Program-made: the position numbers and the translations under genes | Source: Anaerohalosphaeraceae bacterium | GTDB taxonomy: Bacteria; Planctomycetota; Phycisphaerae; Sedimentisphaerales; Anaerohalosphaeraceae | Assembly: GCA_037479115.1 (NCBI GenBank) | Contig: JBBFLK010000003.1 | Location: 62,001-126,000 of the forward strand | Reading direction: 5' to 3' | DNA: 64,000 nucleotides | The notes under the pieces: generated by a model | Databases searched by the model: none | Told to the model about the DNA's origin: nothing | The model's input: the letters and a program-made list of their open reading frames with translations, nothing else | Shown here: piece after piece, positions 43,584-51,899 of the stretch | Numbering within the stretch: the stretch's first letter is position 1 | Layout: every line of letters starts with the position of its first letter

Positions 43584-44785
43584 AAAGTCTGGGAGAGTAT
43601 CAAAGGGCGGTCGAGCAGATTCACAACGAGCATCGCCGGCTGCTGGAGCGGAAAAATCGTCCGGCAGAACGGGACGGGCTGTTTCAGCGGTACCTGTATC
43701 CGGTGCTCACGCGGGAGCATGTTCCGCCGTCGTGGCGCTATGAATTCGACCCGCAGCGTAATCCGTTTCTGCTGGAGCGGCTGGCGGTCAACTCCGTATT
43801 CAATGCCGGCGCCATAAAAATAGGGGATTCCTTTCTGCTGGCGGCTCGGGTGGAAGGGGCCGACCGCAAGTCTTTTTTTGCGATTGTCGAAAGCAAATCG
43901 GGAATTGAAGGATTTCGCTTCTGGGAGCGGCCTGTGGAGATGCCGGAACTGGAGGAGTCCGAGACCAACTTGTACGATTTGCGGCTGACGGCACACGAAG
44001 ACGGCTGGATTTACGGGGTGTTTTGTGTGGAGTCGAAGGACCCTGCAGCGCCGCCGGAGGATACCTCGTCCGCCGTGGCCCAGGCGGGGATTGCACGAAC
44101 GAAGGATTTGAAGAAATGGGAGCGGCTGGCAAATCTGAAAACCCCCTCGCCGCAGCAGCGGAATGTGGTGCTGCATCCGGAGTTTGTCAACGGCTGTTAT
44201 GGATTCTATACGCGGCCGCAGGACGGATTTATTCAGACCGGCTCCGGCGGCGGAATCGGCTGGGGGACCTGCAGGAACATCGAAGAAGCCGTTCTGACGG
44301 AGGAAATCATTGTCGATGAAAAGCGGTATCATACAATCAAAGAGGTAAAGAACGGACTGGGCCCGGCGCCGATAAAAACCCGATACGGCTGGCTGCATCT
44401 GGCCCACGGCGTGCGGAATACGGCGGCGGGGCTTCGGTATGTTTTGTACGTGTTTATGACGGATTTGAAGTGCCCGTGGAAGGTCACACATCGTCCGGGC
44501 GGCTATGTGCTGGCTCCGCGGGGGCCGGAGCGGGTCGGCGATGTTTCGAATGTACTGTTCAGCAACGGATGGATTCTGGATGACGACGGGACTGTTTATC
44601 TTTATTACGGCTCGTCGGATACGCGGCTGCATGTGGCGACCTGTTCGCTGGAGGCGCTGGTGGACTATACGCTGAACACGCCGGAGGACGGCGGACGAAC
44701 CCGTGTGTGTGTCCGGCAGCGCATCGAATTGATCGAACGCAATGAACAATGGCTCAGGAAGGCGGGTTTGGAGGGACGGTGTTGA
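43580..44785 (+). CDS. GH130 phosphorylase, probable 4-O-beta-D-mannosyl-D-glucose phosphorylase
   Basis: A 401-residue GH130 five-bladed beta-propeller enzyme: [43 protein letters not shown] with the conserved acid, [27 protein letters not shown] and [26 protein letters not shown]. The length and RVEG...LRLT pattern fit the MGP subgroup (GH130_1), which yields mannose-1-phosphate and glucose. Cytoplasmic (no signal peptide). The start overlaps the epimerase stop by 4 bp; the frame open before 43580 lies within the epimerase gene. Confidence 0.88.
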   Translation: MKSLGEYQRAVEQIHNEHRRLLERKNRPAERDGLFQRYLYPVLTREHVPPSWRYEFDPQRNPFLLERLAVNSVFNAGAIKIGDSFLLAARVEGADRKSFFAIVESKSGIEGFRFWERPVEMPELEESETNLYDLRLTAHEDGWIYGVFCVESKDPAAPPEDTSSAVAQAGIARTKDLKKWERLANLKTPSPQQRNVVLHPEFVNGCYGFYTRPQDGFIQTGSGGGIGWGTCRNIEEAVLTEEIIVDEKRYHTIKEVKNGLGPAPIKTRYGWLHLAHGVRNTAAGLRYVLYVFMTDLKCPWKVTHRPGGYVLAPRGPERVGDVSNVLFSNGWILDDDGTVYLYYGSSDTRLHVATCSLEALVDYTLNTPEDGGRTRVCVRQRIELIERNEQWLRKAGLEGRC

Positions 44786-44817
44786 AAAACCGGGAGCAAT
44801 TGGAGGGGAAGGGATGT

Positions 44818-44895
44818 ATGGAAAAATTACCGCAAAAAAAATTTTTCGAGCTGATGAAGGCCCCGGTCAGAAAGGACGTCCGAAGGGTCCGATAA
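44818..44895 (+). CDS. Possible 25-residue basic peptide (uncertain)
   Basis: MEKLPQKKFFELMKAPVRKD and five further residues, behind a GGAGGGGAAGGG ribosome binding region and 32 bp after the GH130 stop. A second ATG at 44814 opens another short frame of 33 codons. Nothing is recognised in either; listed only because the ribosome binding site is good. Confidence 0.2.
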   Translation: MEKLPQKKFFELMKAPVRKDVRRVR

Positions 44896-45038
44896 CGGCC
44901 GTCTGTTACGGATAAAAAATATTGAAAATGCAACTTGTTCTATATCAGAGAGTTATGTTCTCAAGATTTTTGAAATGGTCAGACTCGAACTGTCTCAACG
45001 GCATCTGCTGGACCCTTTGGAGTGCTTCTGAAAAGACC

Positions 45039-45059
45039 GCAAATATTTACGCAAATATT
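45039..45059 (+). promoter_or_regulatory. Operator site 5 at the secreted dockerin protein gene
   Basis: AATATTTACGCAAATATT with leading GCA, the most symmetrical copy: AATATTT and AAATATT are perfect inverted arms around ACGC. It ends 17 bp before the -35, about one helical turn further than at sites 1 and 4. Confidence 0.72.
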
Positions 45060-45076
45060 ATTTTTCGGTTTTTGGC

Positions 45077-45105
45077 TTGACTTTAAGGGTTGTTTCTTGG
45101 ATAAT
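45077..45105 (+). promoter_or_regulatory. Promoter for the dockerin/PEP-CTERM/GH5/GH44 gene group
   Basis: TTGACT, 17-bp spacer, GATAAT, about 115 bp before the gene at 45227. Confidence 0.7.
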
Positions 45106-45226
45106 CAGAGCAAAACGGGAAGGGTAATAAGGAAGACAAATGCACTTCATCCAAATTGACATGTCAAGTCAGTCAAAAGTTTTCCCAATCAACGTTCTTT
45201 TTGCAATTCAGGAAAGGAGAGTGGTT

Positions 45227-46603
45227 ATGAAAAAATGGTTGGCGGCGTTGATGCTTTTGGGCTGGGCGGCTTCAGGATATGCTGTGATGCTGGCGGATTT
45301 TGAAACCGGCTTGGATGGTTTTGTGGCGACGGGGACGCCGGCTCCGACTTTGAGTCTGAGTACACAAGAGGGAGCGGTGACGTCGGGGTCTCAATGTTTG
45401 AGGGTGTATCATAACGGGACCAACTTCTGGCCCCTGCGCTGGGTAGCCCCCTCTGTTCCGACTCGGTTGGGGAAACTCCAGATTGATATTACCTGCTTTG
45501 CGGCGGATTGGCCGACTCAGCCGTGGACGCGGTTCTGCGAGAAGATTGCCCTGCAGAGCAATGCTCCGGGCGGCGGATGGGTGGAATATACAACCACCAC
45601 GGCAAACTGGACCAACCGTCTGACGGGCGAGCCGGCACCGGTGGACTGGGGTGCCTGGGATGGGGATATGTTCCGCACGGTGACGATTGATATTTCCAAC
45701 TATAATTTGACGGGAGCGACTTATTTCCAGATTAATCTGTCTTTCAACTGCTCAACGGCAGGCCCCTATTATATTGATGCGGTTCGATTTGTCGATGAAC
45801 CGCATGACCCGCATCCGGCGAACAACGGCGTAGCGGTGATTGGGTATGATACGGAACTGTCGTGGACGAATGCGACGGATTCGCTGAACTGGGTGAAAGT
45901 CTGGTTCGGCGCGCCCGTGGAGAATCCGAATGACCCCAATACAATCCTTTCACCGGACACGTACAAAAACCTCCTGACAAACATCTATACAGAAATCAAT
46001 CCGGGAGCCACCAGCAGCTGTCCGATGCCGTCTCTGACCGATGGGGTCAAATACACTTGGGTTATCGAAAGCGACCCGAACACGATTCCTCTTGCGTTCT
46101 GGACATTCACGGCTTCGACGAATGTACCTCCGACGGCAAATGCCGGAGCGGATCAATATCTGTGGCTGGGCGGCAATCCGAGCGTGGTACTGACGCTGAA
46201 CGGAAGTGCTTCGACGGATGACGGTCAGCCGGGGCCGCTCAGTTATCTGTGGGAGCAGACGGCGGGACCTGCGGTAACGATTACGAATCCGAATGCGGCC
46301 GTAACGACTGTAACTCTGACGGAACTGGCGAATACGACAGAGGAAGGTTCTGCGGAACCGTACGAATTCCGGCTGACGGTGGATGACGGGCAGTTTACCT
46401 CCTCTGATACGGTTCGGGTGACGCTGAATACGGATTCGTGCCGGGCAACGATTGAAGCCGGCGGTTATTATTTCTACGGCGATATTGCCGGGCCGAACGG
46501 CGCCGGCGGAAATAACCGCGACTGCAAGGTGGATTTGTATGACCTGGCGGAAGTGGCGGTCAACTGGCTGGGCTGCTCGAACATCTTTGAGGCATGTGAT
46601 TAA
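45227..46603 (+). CDS. Secreted multidomain protein: beta-sandwich module, PKD-like domain, dockerin-like tail
   Basis: A 458-residue exported protein. Signal peptide (KKWLAALMLLGWAASGYA). Residues from about 20 to 190 form a beta-sandwich module (LADFETGLDGF ... YYIDAVRFVDEP) paralogous to the whole body of the next gene's product and resembling carbohydrate-binding modules. A fibronectin/Ig-like part follows, then a PKD-type domain (PPTANAGADQYLWLGG, LNGSASTDDGQPGPLSYLWE). The tail NRDCKVDLYDLAEVAVNWLG is a single dockerin-like repeat preceded by a D/G-rich loop. No catalytic domain seen. Transcribed from the operator-5 promoter, so probably made with the mannan enzymes. The start follows AAGGAGAG. 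Confidence 0.82.
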   Translation: MKKWLAALMLLGWAASGYAVMLADFETGLDGFVATGTPAPTLSLSTQEGAVTSGSQCLRVYHNGTNFWPLRWVAPSVPTRLGKLQIDITCFAADWPTQPWTRFCEKIALQSNAPGGGWVEYTTTTANWTNRLTGEPAPVDWGAWDGDMFRTVTIDISNYNLTGATYFQINLSFNCSTAGPYYIDAVRFVDEPHDPHPANNGVAVIGYDTELSWTNATDSLNWVKVWFGAPVENPNDPNTILSPDTYKNLLTNIYTEINPGATSSCPMPSLTDGVKYTWVIESDPNTIPLAFWTFTASTNVPPTANAGADQYLWLGGNPSVVLTLNGSASTDDGQPGPLSYLWEQTAGPAVTITNPNAAVTTVTLTELANTTEEGSAEPYEFRLTVDDGQFTSSDTVRVTLNTDSCRATIEAGGYYFYGDIAGPNGAGGNNRDCKVDLYDLAEVAVNWLGCSNIFEACD

Positions 46604-46615
46604 GGAGAATATGTT

Positions 46616-46665
46616 GCGAGGGTCTTGCTGATAAAAAGGCAGGACCCTCGCCTTCTGTGTTTTTG
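46616..46665 (+). terminator. Terminator or attenuating stem-loop after the dockerin protein gene
   Basis: GCGAGGGTCTTGC (46616-46628) pairs with GCAGGACCCTCGC (46639-46651) with one mismatch, followed by CTTCTGTGTTTTT. It may stop most transcripts before the PEP-CTERM gene. Confidence 0.7.
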
Positions 46666-46770
46666 ATTCATGGTTTTTAAGAAAGTGTGCGTGTGAGAGT
46701 GTGTGAGGGTGTTTACGTCAGTTGAGAATAGTTCGAATTCAATAAGGTTTTCAGAAAGGAGAAGGATAAG

Positions 46771-47397
46771 ATGAAGAAATGTTTACTGATGATGTTTGCG
46801 ATGGGGATTGTCTCCGTCAGCCAGGCCGTTGTCATCGGCGACTTTGAAACCGGAATGGACAACTGGGGACCGAGCTGGGAAGGCGGAGCAACATTCACCA
46901 TCGGTTCGGTGCCGGGAACCGTTACGCGGGGGGACAACAGCGTAGCCGTAAAACTTTCAGACGGCGGATACTGGAAGATGCTCTGGAGTGCGCCTGCGGC
47001 CCCGGGACAGCTGAACAACGTGATTCTGACATTCGATGTGACGATGTATGCCAATGAGTGGACGGGCAATAACTGGACCAAGGTTGCCGATAAGATTGCA
47101 TTCAACAGCGACAGCGGCTGGCAGGAGTGGACGACGGCGACGGCCGTGGACCGTCTGACGGGACTGCCGACCTCGACCGACTGGGGGCCCTGGGCGGGCG
47201 ATGCCTTCAAGACGTATCGGCTGGAAATTCCCAGCTACAACGCCCTGAACTGGTTCCAGATTGTAATTTCTTTCCAGCAGAATCCTGTGGACGGCGCCGG
47301 GAATTTCTATATTGACAATATCCAGCTGATTCCGGAGCCGACCACGATGGCTCTGCTGGGGCTGGGCGGGGTGCTGACAATCCGCAGACGGCGCTGA
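46771..47397 (+). CDS. PEP-CTERM-anchored beta-sandwich protein
   Basis: A 208-residue exported protein. Signal peptide, then one module (VIGDFETGMDNWG, YANEWTGNNWTKVADKIAF, FYIDNIQLI) that aligns along its length with the N-terminal module of the preceding gene. It ends with a complete PEP-CTERM sorting signal: PEP, a hydrophobic helix (TMALLGLGGVLTI) and RRRR. PEP-CTERM tails are processed by exosortase systems in Gram-negative exopolysaccharide producers; no exosortase is in the window. Good ribosome binding site (AAGGAGAAGG). Confidence 0.87.
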   Translation: MKKCLLMMFAMGIVSVSQAVVIGDFETGMDNWGPSWEGGATFTIGSVPGTVTRGDNSVAVKLSDGGYWKMLWSAPAAPGQLNNVILTFDVTMYANEWTGNNWTKVADKIAFNSDSGWQEWTTATAVDRLTGLPTSTDWGPWAGDAFKTYRLEIPSYNALNWFQIVISFQQNPVDGAGNFYIDNIQLIPEPTTMALLGLGGVLTIRRRR

Positions 47398-47438
47398 AAA
47401 AGCCCGGTATCAAGCGGCAGAATGCGGCTGAAAGAAAA

Positions 47439-47480
47439 AGAAAGGGTCGGAAAGATTTCCCGCCGGCCCTTTCTTTCTAT
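47439..47480 (+). terminator. Terminator after the PEP-CTERM gene
   Basis: AGAAAGGGTCGG (47439-47450) pairs with CCGGCCCTTTCT (47463-47474) with one G-U pair and continues into a T-rich stretch. It separates the GH5 gene from the upstream genes, so GH5-GH44 may need readthrough or their own promoter. Confidence 0.65.
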
Positions 47481-47506
47481 CTGTCTATACAGACGAAGGG
47501 GGTGTT

Positions 47507-49405
47507 ATGGTCCCAAAGACCGTCCGCCGGATTATCGGAACTTTAGATAGGATTCTTTTCTATTTGGCTTTCTGGTTTCTACTGGGGTTGAACGGGATGC
47601 CGCTGTACGCCGCCACCCCTTGGCTGCGGGCGGACGGCAATGTTCTCAAAGACCCGGCCGGCAATATCGTGGTGCTGCGAGGCGTCAGTTTGATGGACCT
47701 GGGGGCCACACAGCTGTGGTATGGCGGCGTTATCAATATGATTAACCGGCTCACGAATCAAACGGATACGCAGGGCGGTTCGCCGGGCTGGTATCCGCGG
47801 GTCATTCGGCTTCCGATTTATCCGTCGGATGAGGATGATTTTGCCAGCCCGTGGACCTTCGTGCCCGGCAGCGACCACTTTTACAACAACCTCCTTCGGT
47901 CGGTTGTGGATTACTGCCGAACCAAAGATTTGTATGTGATTATCGATCTGCACTACATCGCCAATACGTATGACCATGTTCCAATGGCTTCGGCCTTCTG
48001 GGCCTATATGGCGCCCCGTTTTGCCAATGACAGCCATGTGATTTTTGAACTGTTCAATGAGCCCATCAATCCGGGCAGCTCCGATTTGAACCGCTGGCTG
48101 AGCGTGCGGGCGGATATGCAGACCTGGATTGATATTGTCCGCAGTTATGCTCCGAATAACCTGATTCTGGTGGCCGGTCCGAGCTATTCGCAAATCATCG
48201 GGCCGGCAGCGACCCATCCGGTCAGCGACCCGGTCGGCGGGCAGAATATCGCGTATGTCTCGCATTTGTATCCCGGACATCTGGACGGAACCTGGGGCAA
48301 TCCGCAGTGGTACATAAACCATGTACAGACCTGTGCGGCGGTGTATCCGGTCTTTATGACCGAATGGGGCTTCAGCGCCGCCGGCGGAACGGGACTGACC
48401 GGTTCGATTACGACGTACGGACAGCCCCTGCTGGACTGGGCGGACGGGCTGAAAATCAGCCAGACTGCCTGGGTGGCCAGTTATGACTGGCGGCCGTCGA
48501 TTTTTTATCCAAATTGGACCTTGCGCTGCGGCGAAGAGGAAATGGGCTGTTTTTTGAAGAACAGACTCTATCAGAAGCGAAATGACGACCAGCCCAGTGA
48601 AGGGACGGGGCTTCCGCCGACTTGTTCTCTGCTTTGGCCTGCCGGGACGGTTCGAATCCCTTCCGGAAGAAATCTGACGCTGCGGGCGGAGGCCTTGGAC
48701 CCGGATGGGGCCATTGCCAAAGTCGAATTTTATCGGGGAACCGTCAAACTGGGTGAGGATGCATCGAGTCCTTATGAGTTTTTCTGGGCCGACATTCCGG
48801 CCGGCACTTATACCCTGAAAGTCAAAGCTGTTGACAACAGCGGACGCTGGACGTATTCCTCGCCGGCTGTCCTGAATGTCGGAGGCAGTCCGGTTCCGCA
48901 GACAGTTCGATATGAAGCGGAAAACGCGGTTTATACCGGCGAAGTTACCCGTCGAAGTTCGACAGCAGCCGGCGGCGGTGCCTATCTGGATATGAGAGAC
49001 TCCGGCACCATCACCTGGACGGTCGAAGTCCCGTCTGCCGGTTCATATCAGGCCGTTTTCCGATATAATCTTTTTTACGGTACCCCCAAAACTCAATATT
49101 TGCGTGTCAATGGTGTCCCATCCGGAACGGTGGTCTTTGATGACGCTCAGACGCAGACCTGGCTGACCAAAACGATTCCGGTTTCGCTGAATGCTGGGCA
49201 GAATACTCTTGCGATTGAAAAATATTGGGGCTGGATGTATTTTGACTATCTGGAGCTGATTATACCGTCTTCTCTCTGTGCGTACGGTGACCTGAATCAG
49301 GATTGTCAGGTCAATCTGGAGGATTTGGCGGTTTTGGCGGCAGGATGGCTGAATCCCTATCAGATGTCGGAGATGGCGGACGTGTCGTCCGACTGGGGGA
49401 ATTGA
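47507..49405 (+). CDS. Secreted GH5 glycoside hydrolase with Ig-like, CBM and dockerin-like domains
   Basis: A 632-residue enzyme. A signal peptide ends near LYAA (about 36). The GH5 TIM barrel covers about 38-365: VLRGVSL, LHYIANTYDH, acid/base E185 in FELFNEP and nucleophile E286 in FMTEWGF. Then a bacterial Ig-like domain (about 385-460, AEALDPDGAIAKVEFYRG), a CBM6/35-like domain (about 465-590, RYEAENAVYTGEV ... GWMYFDYLELI), and one dockerin-like repeat (GDLNQDCQVNLEDLAVLAAG). It would cut beta-1,4 linked glycans; mannanase fits the locus, but cellulase or other GH5 activity cannot be excluded by eye. Confidence 0.9.
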   Translation: MVPKTVRRIIGTLDRILFYLAFWFLLGLNGMPLYAATPWLRADGNVLKDPAGNIVVLRGVSLMDLGATQLWYGGVINMINRLTNQTDTQGGSPGWYPRVIRLPIYPSDEDDFASPWTFVPGSDHFYNNLLRSVVDYCRTKDLYVIIDLHYIANTYDHVPMASAFWAYMAPRFANDSHVIFELFNEPINPGSSDLNRWLSVRADMQTWIDIVRSYAPNNLILVAGPSYSQIIGPAATHPVSDPVGGQNIAYVSHLYPGHLDGTWGNPQWYINHVQTCAAVYPVFMTEWGFSAAGGTGLTGSITTYGQPLLDWADGLKISQTAWVASYDWRPSIFYPNWTLRCGEEEMGCFLKNRLYQKRNDDQPSEGTGLPPTCSLLWPAGTVRIPSGRNLTLRAEALDPDGAIAKVEFYRGTVKLGEDASSPYEFFWADIPAGTYTLKVKAVDNSGRWTYSSPAVLNVGGSPVPQTVRYEAENAVYTGEVTRRSSTAAGGGAYLDMRDSGTITWTVEVPSAGSYQAVFRYNLFYGTPKTQYLRVNGVPSGTVVFDDAQTQTWLTKTIPVSLNAGQNTLAIEKYWGWMYFDYLELIIPSSLCAYGDLNQDCQVNLEDLAVLAAGWLNPYQMSEMADVSSDWGN

Positions 49406-49428
49406 AAACAGTTGAGCGGAGGATGATG

Positions 49429-51198
49429 ATGAGACCGTTAGAGTGGTTTTTTGGGGGGGTCTGTGTGGTTTCAGCAGCGGCCTGGGGGGCTATTTCGGTT
49501 CAGTATTCTATCAACACGGAAAGCGGGCGGGCGATGATCAGTCCCTATATTTACGGGGCCAACTTCGACCATGTTACCTGCGGGAATCTGACGGTACGGC
49601 GAATGGGAGGAAACCGCACGACGGGGTATAACTGGGAGAACAATTTCTCCAATGCAGGCAGCGACTGGTATCATTCGAGCGACCGGTATATGTCCGCTTA
49701 TCTGCCGTGGAATCAGCAGCTGATACCCGGCAAGGTCTATGCGGATTTTCGACAGGCCGATATCCAAGCCGGACGCGCATCGGTGTTGACCCTGCAGATG
49801 GCCGGCTATGTAGCGGCGGATGACTGGGGGACGGTCACGGAAGCCCAAACGGCCCCCTCCTCCCGCTGGAAAGAAGTGGTCTATAAGAAAAATGCCCCGT
49901 TTTGTGTACCGGCGGGAAGCCCCAGTACGACGGACAACTTCGTGTATATGGATGAGTTTGTCAATTATCTGGTGACAACCTTCGGGAATGCCAACACTCC
50001 GACAGGGGTGAAGTTTTATTCGCTGGACAATGAGCCGGCCCTGTGGGCTTATACGCATCCCCGGATTCATCCCAATAAGGTGGGCTGTGTGGAGCTGATT
50101 AACAGAAGTACGGCCCTGGCGTCGGCGGTTAAGGATGTGGACCCGTATGCACAGATTACCGGGCCGGTCCTGTATGGCTTTGCCGCGTTTTTGCATCTGC
50201 AGGATGCCCCTGACTGGAACAGCGTCAAGGGCAGTTACTCCTGGTTCATCGATTACTATCTGGTTCAGATGAAAAACGCCGGCACATCGGCCGGCCGGCG
50301 GCTTTTGGATGTGCTGGATTTGCATTGGTATCCGGAAGCACGCGACAATAACAATGTACGAATTACCGATTTTGCGGCAACGGAGACCAATTATGTCACG
50401 CGAATGCAGGCGCCGCGAACGCTGTGGGACAGCGGATATATTGAAAACAGCTGGATTGGTCAGTGGTTCAGCAGTTATCTGCCCCTGCTGCCGAAGATTT
50501 TCAATTCCATTCAGACGTATTATCCGGGAACCAAACTGGCGTTTACAGAATACAATTACGGCGGCGAAAACCATATCTCCGGCGGCATTGCTCAGGCGGA
50601 TGTGCTGGGAATATTCGGGAAATACGGTGTGTATCTGGCGGCGTACTGGGGTGCCAACGGAGTTTATACCAACGCAGCGTTTAATCTGTACCGCAATTAT
50701 GACGGCAACGGCTCAACGTTCGGCGATGTGAAGGTATCCGCCTCGATGTCGGATAAGGTCAACAGTTCCATTTATGCATCGATGTTTTCCGGACTCAACA
50801 ACCGTCTTCATTTGATTGTTTTGAATAAACATCTGACGGAACCCATCAGCGGAAGTTTCGTCATCAACAGTCCCTGCCTTTATACCTCCGGTCGTGTGTG
50901 GGCCTTTGACGGCTCCAGCACCTCCATTACGGAGCGGACACCTGTTTCCGCGATTGTCAATAATGCGTTTTCCTACAGCATTCCGCCTCTAACGGCATGC
51001 CATTTTGTGCTTCAGTCCGAGCGGCCTTTGGCGGATTTGTCAGGGGATTGTCAGGTCGGGCTGGAGGATTTGGCCCTGTTCTGCGGGCAGTGGCTCGCAG
51101 AAGGGCTGGGACCGCAAAGCAGCTGCGGCGATTTCAATCGGGACGGTGTAATCGACGGGGCCGACTGGCGGTTTTTAGCCGACAGCTGGCTGCACTAA
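49429..51198 (+). CDS. Secreted GH44 endo-glycanase with a full dockerin-like domain
   Basis: A 589-residue GH44 enzyme (family of endoglucanases/xyloglucanases, some acting on mannan). Signal peptide, then the GH44 start (RRMGGNRTTGYNWENNFSNA), acid/base E202 in SLDNEPALW and nucleophile E374 in FTEYNYGG, with the C-terminal beta-sandwich to about 520. The tail has two dockerin repeats (GDCQVGLEDLALFCGQWL and GDFNRDGVIDGADWRFLADS). Three ATGs in a row occur at 49423, 49426 and 49429; the last is best spaced from GGAGG. Follows GH5 by 23 bp, likely cotranscribed. Confidence 0.9.
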   Translation: MRPLEWFFGGVCVVSAAAWGAISVQYSINTESGRAMISPYIYGANFDHVTCGNLTVRRMGGNRTTGYNWENNFSNAGSDWYHSSDRYMSAYLPWNQQLIPGKVYADFRQADIQAGRASVLTLQMAGYVAADDWGTVTEAQTAPSSRWKEVVYKKNAPFCVPAGSPSTTDNFVYMDEFVNYLVTTFGNANTPTGVKFYSLDNEPALWAYTHPRIHPNKVGCVELINRSTALASAVKDVDPYAQITGPVLYGFAAFLHLQDAPDWNSVKGSYSWFIDYYLVQMKNAGTSAGRRLLDVLDLHWYPEARDNNNVRITDFAATETNYVTRMQAPRTLWDSGYIENSWIGQWFSSYLPLLPKIFNSIQTYYPGTKLAFTEYNYGGENHISGGIAQADVLGIFGKYGVYLAAYWGANGVYTNAAFNLYRNYDGNGSTFGDVKVSASMSDKVNSSIYASMFSGLNNRLHLIVLNKHLTEPISGSFVINSPCLYTSGRVWAFDGSSTSITERTPVSAIVNNAFSYSIPPLTACHFVLQSERPLADLSGDCQVGLEDLALFCGQWLAEGLGPQSSCGDFNRDGVIDGADWRFLADSWLH

Positions 51199-51216
51199 CC
51201 CGGACCTTTCTTGGCC

Positions 51217-51882
51217 TTATCGATGGTCCTGCTTTTTGTGGCGGATGATGTGCCCTTCCACGAGGTAAATCACATCTTCAGCGATATTCGTGGCGTGGTC
51301 GGCAATGCGTTCCAGATGCCGCGAAACCGAAAGCAGATGCATCAGCAATTCCATCTGTTCCGGATGTGAGCGGATGCGGTCCTGAATGTACGCATACATT
51401 TGTTTGTGAAGGGCGTCCACTTCGTCATCGCTCAGGCAGACGTGGTGGGCGATTCGGCAGTCCAGATTGACCAGGGCGTCGATGCTTCGGCGGACCATAA
51501 ACTGGCTTTTTTCGGCCATTTCTTCCAGATTCGGCGGGATTTGAATCTGTTCCTGCGAGGACAGATATTCCGCCCGCTCCGCAATGTTGACGGCCAGGTC
51601 GCCGATGCGCTCCAGGTCATTGTTGATTTTCAGGGCCGTAATGATGTATCGCAGGTCGATGGCGACGGGCTGATAGAGCGCCAGCATTTTCAGGCATTCT
51701 TCCTCAATATCGACTTCCTTGCGGTCAATCTCCGTATCCCGGTCAACAACCTGCCGGGCCAGCGTTCCATCCCAGGTTTCGACGGCTTTGACGGCTTTCC
51801 AGAGATGTTCTTCGACCCGTGAGCACTGCTCCAGAAGCATTTGCTTGAGATTCTCAATCTCCCGTTTGAGATGAACGGACAT
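51217..51882 (-). CDS. phoU: Phosphate transport regulator PhoU
   Basis: A 221-residue all-helical protein with two PhoU repeats, each with the metal-binding E/D-xxx-D pattern (LERIGDLAVNIAERA and LERIADHATNIAEDVIYL). It links Pst transporter state to PhoR activity and represses the Pho response in phosphate excess. Last gene of the pst operon, 17 bp after pstB. Confidence 0.95.
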   Translation of the reverse strand: MSVHLKREIENLKQMLLEQCSRVEEHLWKAVKAVETWDGTLARQVVDRDTEIDRKEVDIEEECLKMLALYQPVAIDLRYIITALKINNDLERIGDLAVNIAERAEYLSSQEQIQIPPNLEEMAEKSQFMVRRSIDALVNLDCRIAHHVCLSDDEVDALHKQMYAYIQDRIRSHPEQMELLMHLLSVSRHLERIADHATNIAEDVIYLVEGHIIRHKKQDHR

Positions 51883-51899
51883 ATCCGAATTCCTTTCGT

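Larger units (their letters stand above)
44786..45226. other. Intergenic region between the GH130 gene and the dockerin protein gene
   Basis: Holds a possible tiny ORF at 44818, operator site 5 and a strong promoter (all listed). No terminator hairpin with a T-run is obvious after the GH130 gene. An open frame from 45140 runs into the next gene but adds 29 non-signal residues and is rejected. Confidence 0.5.
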
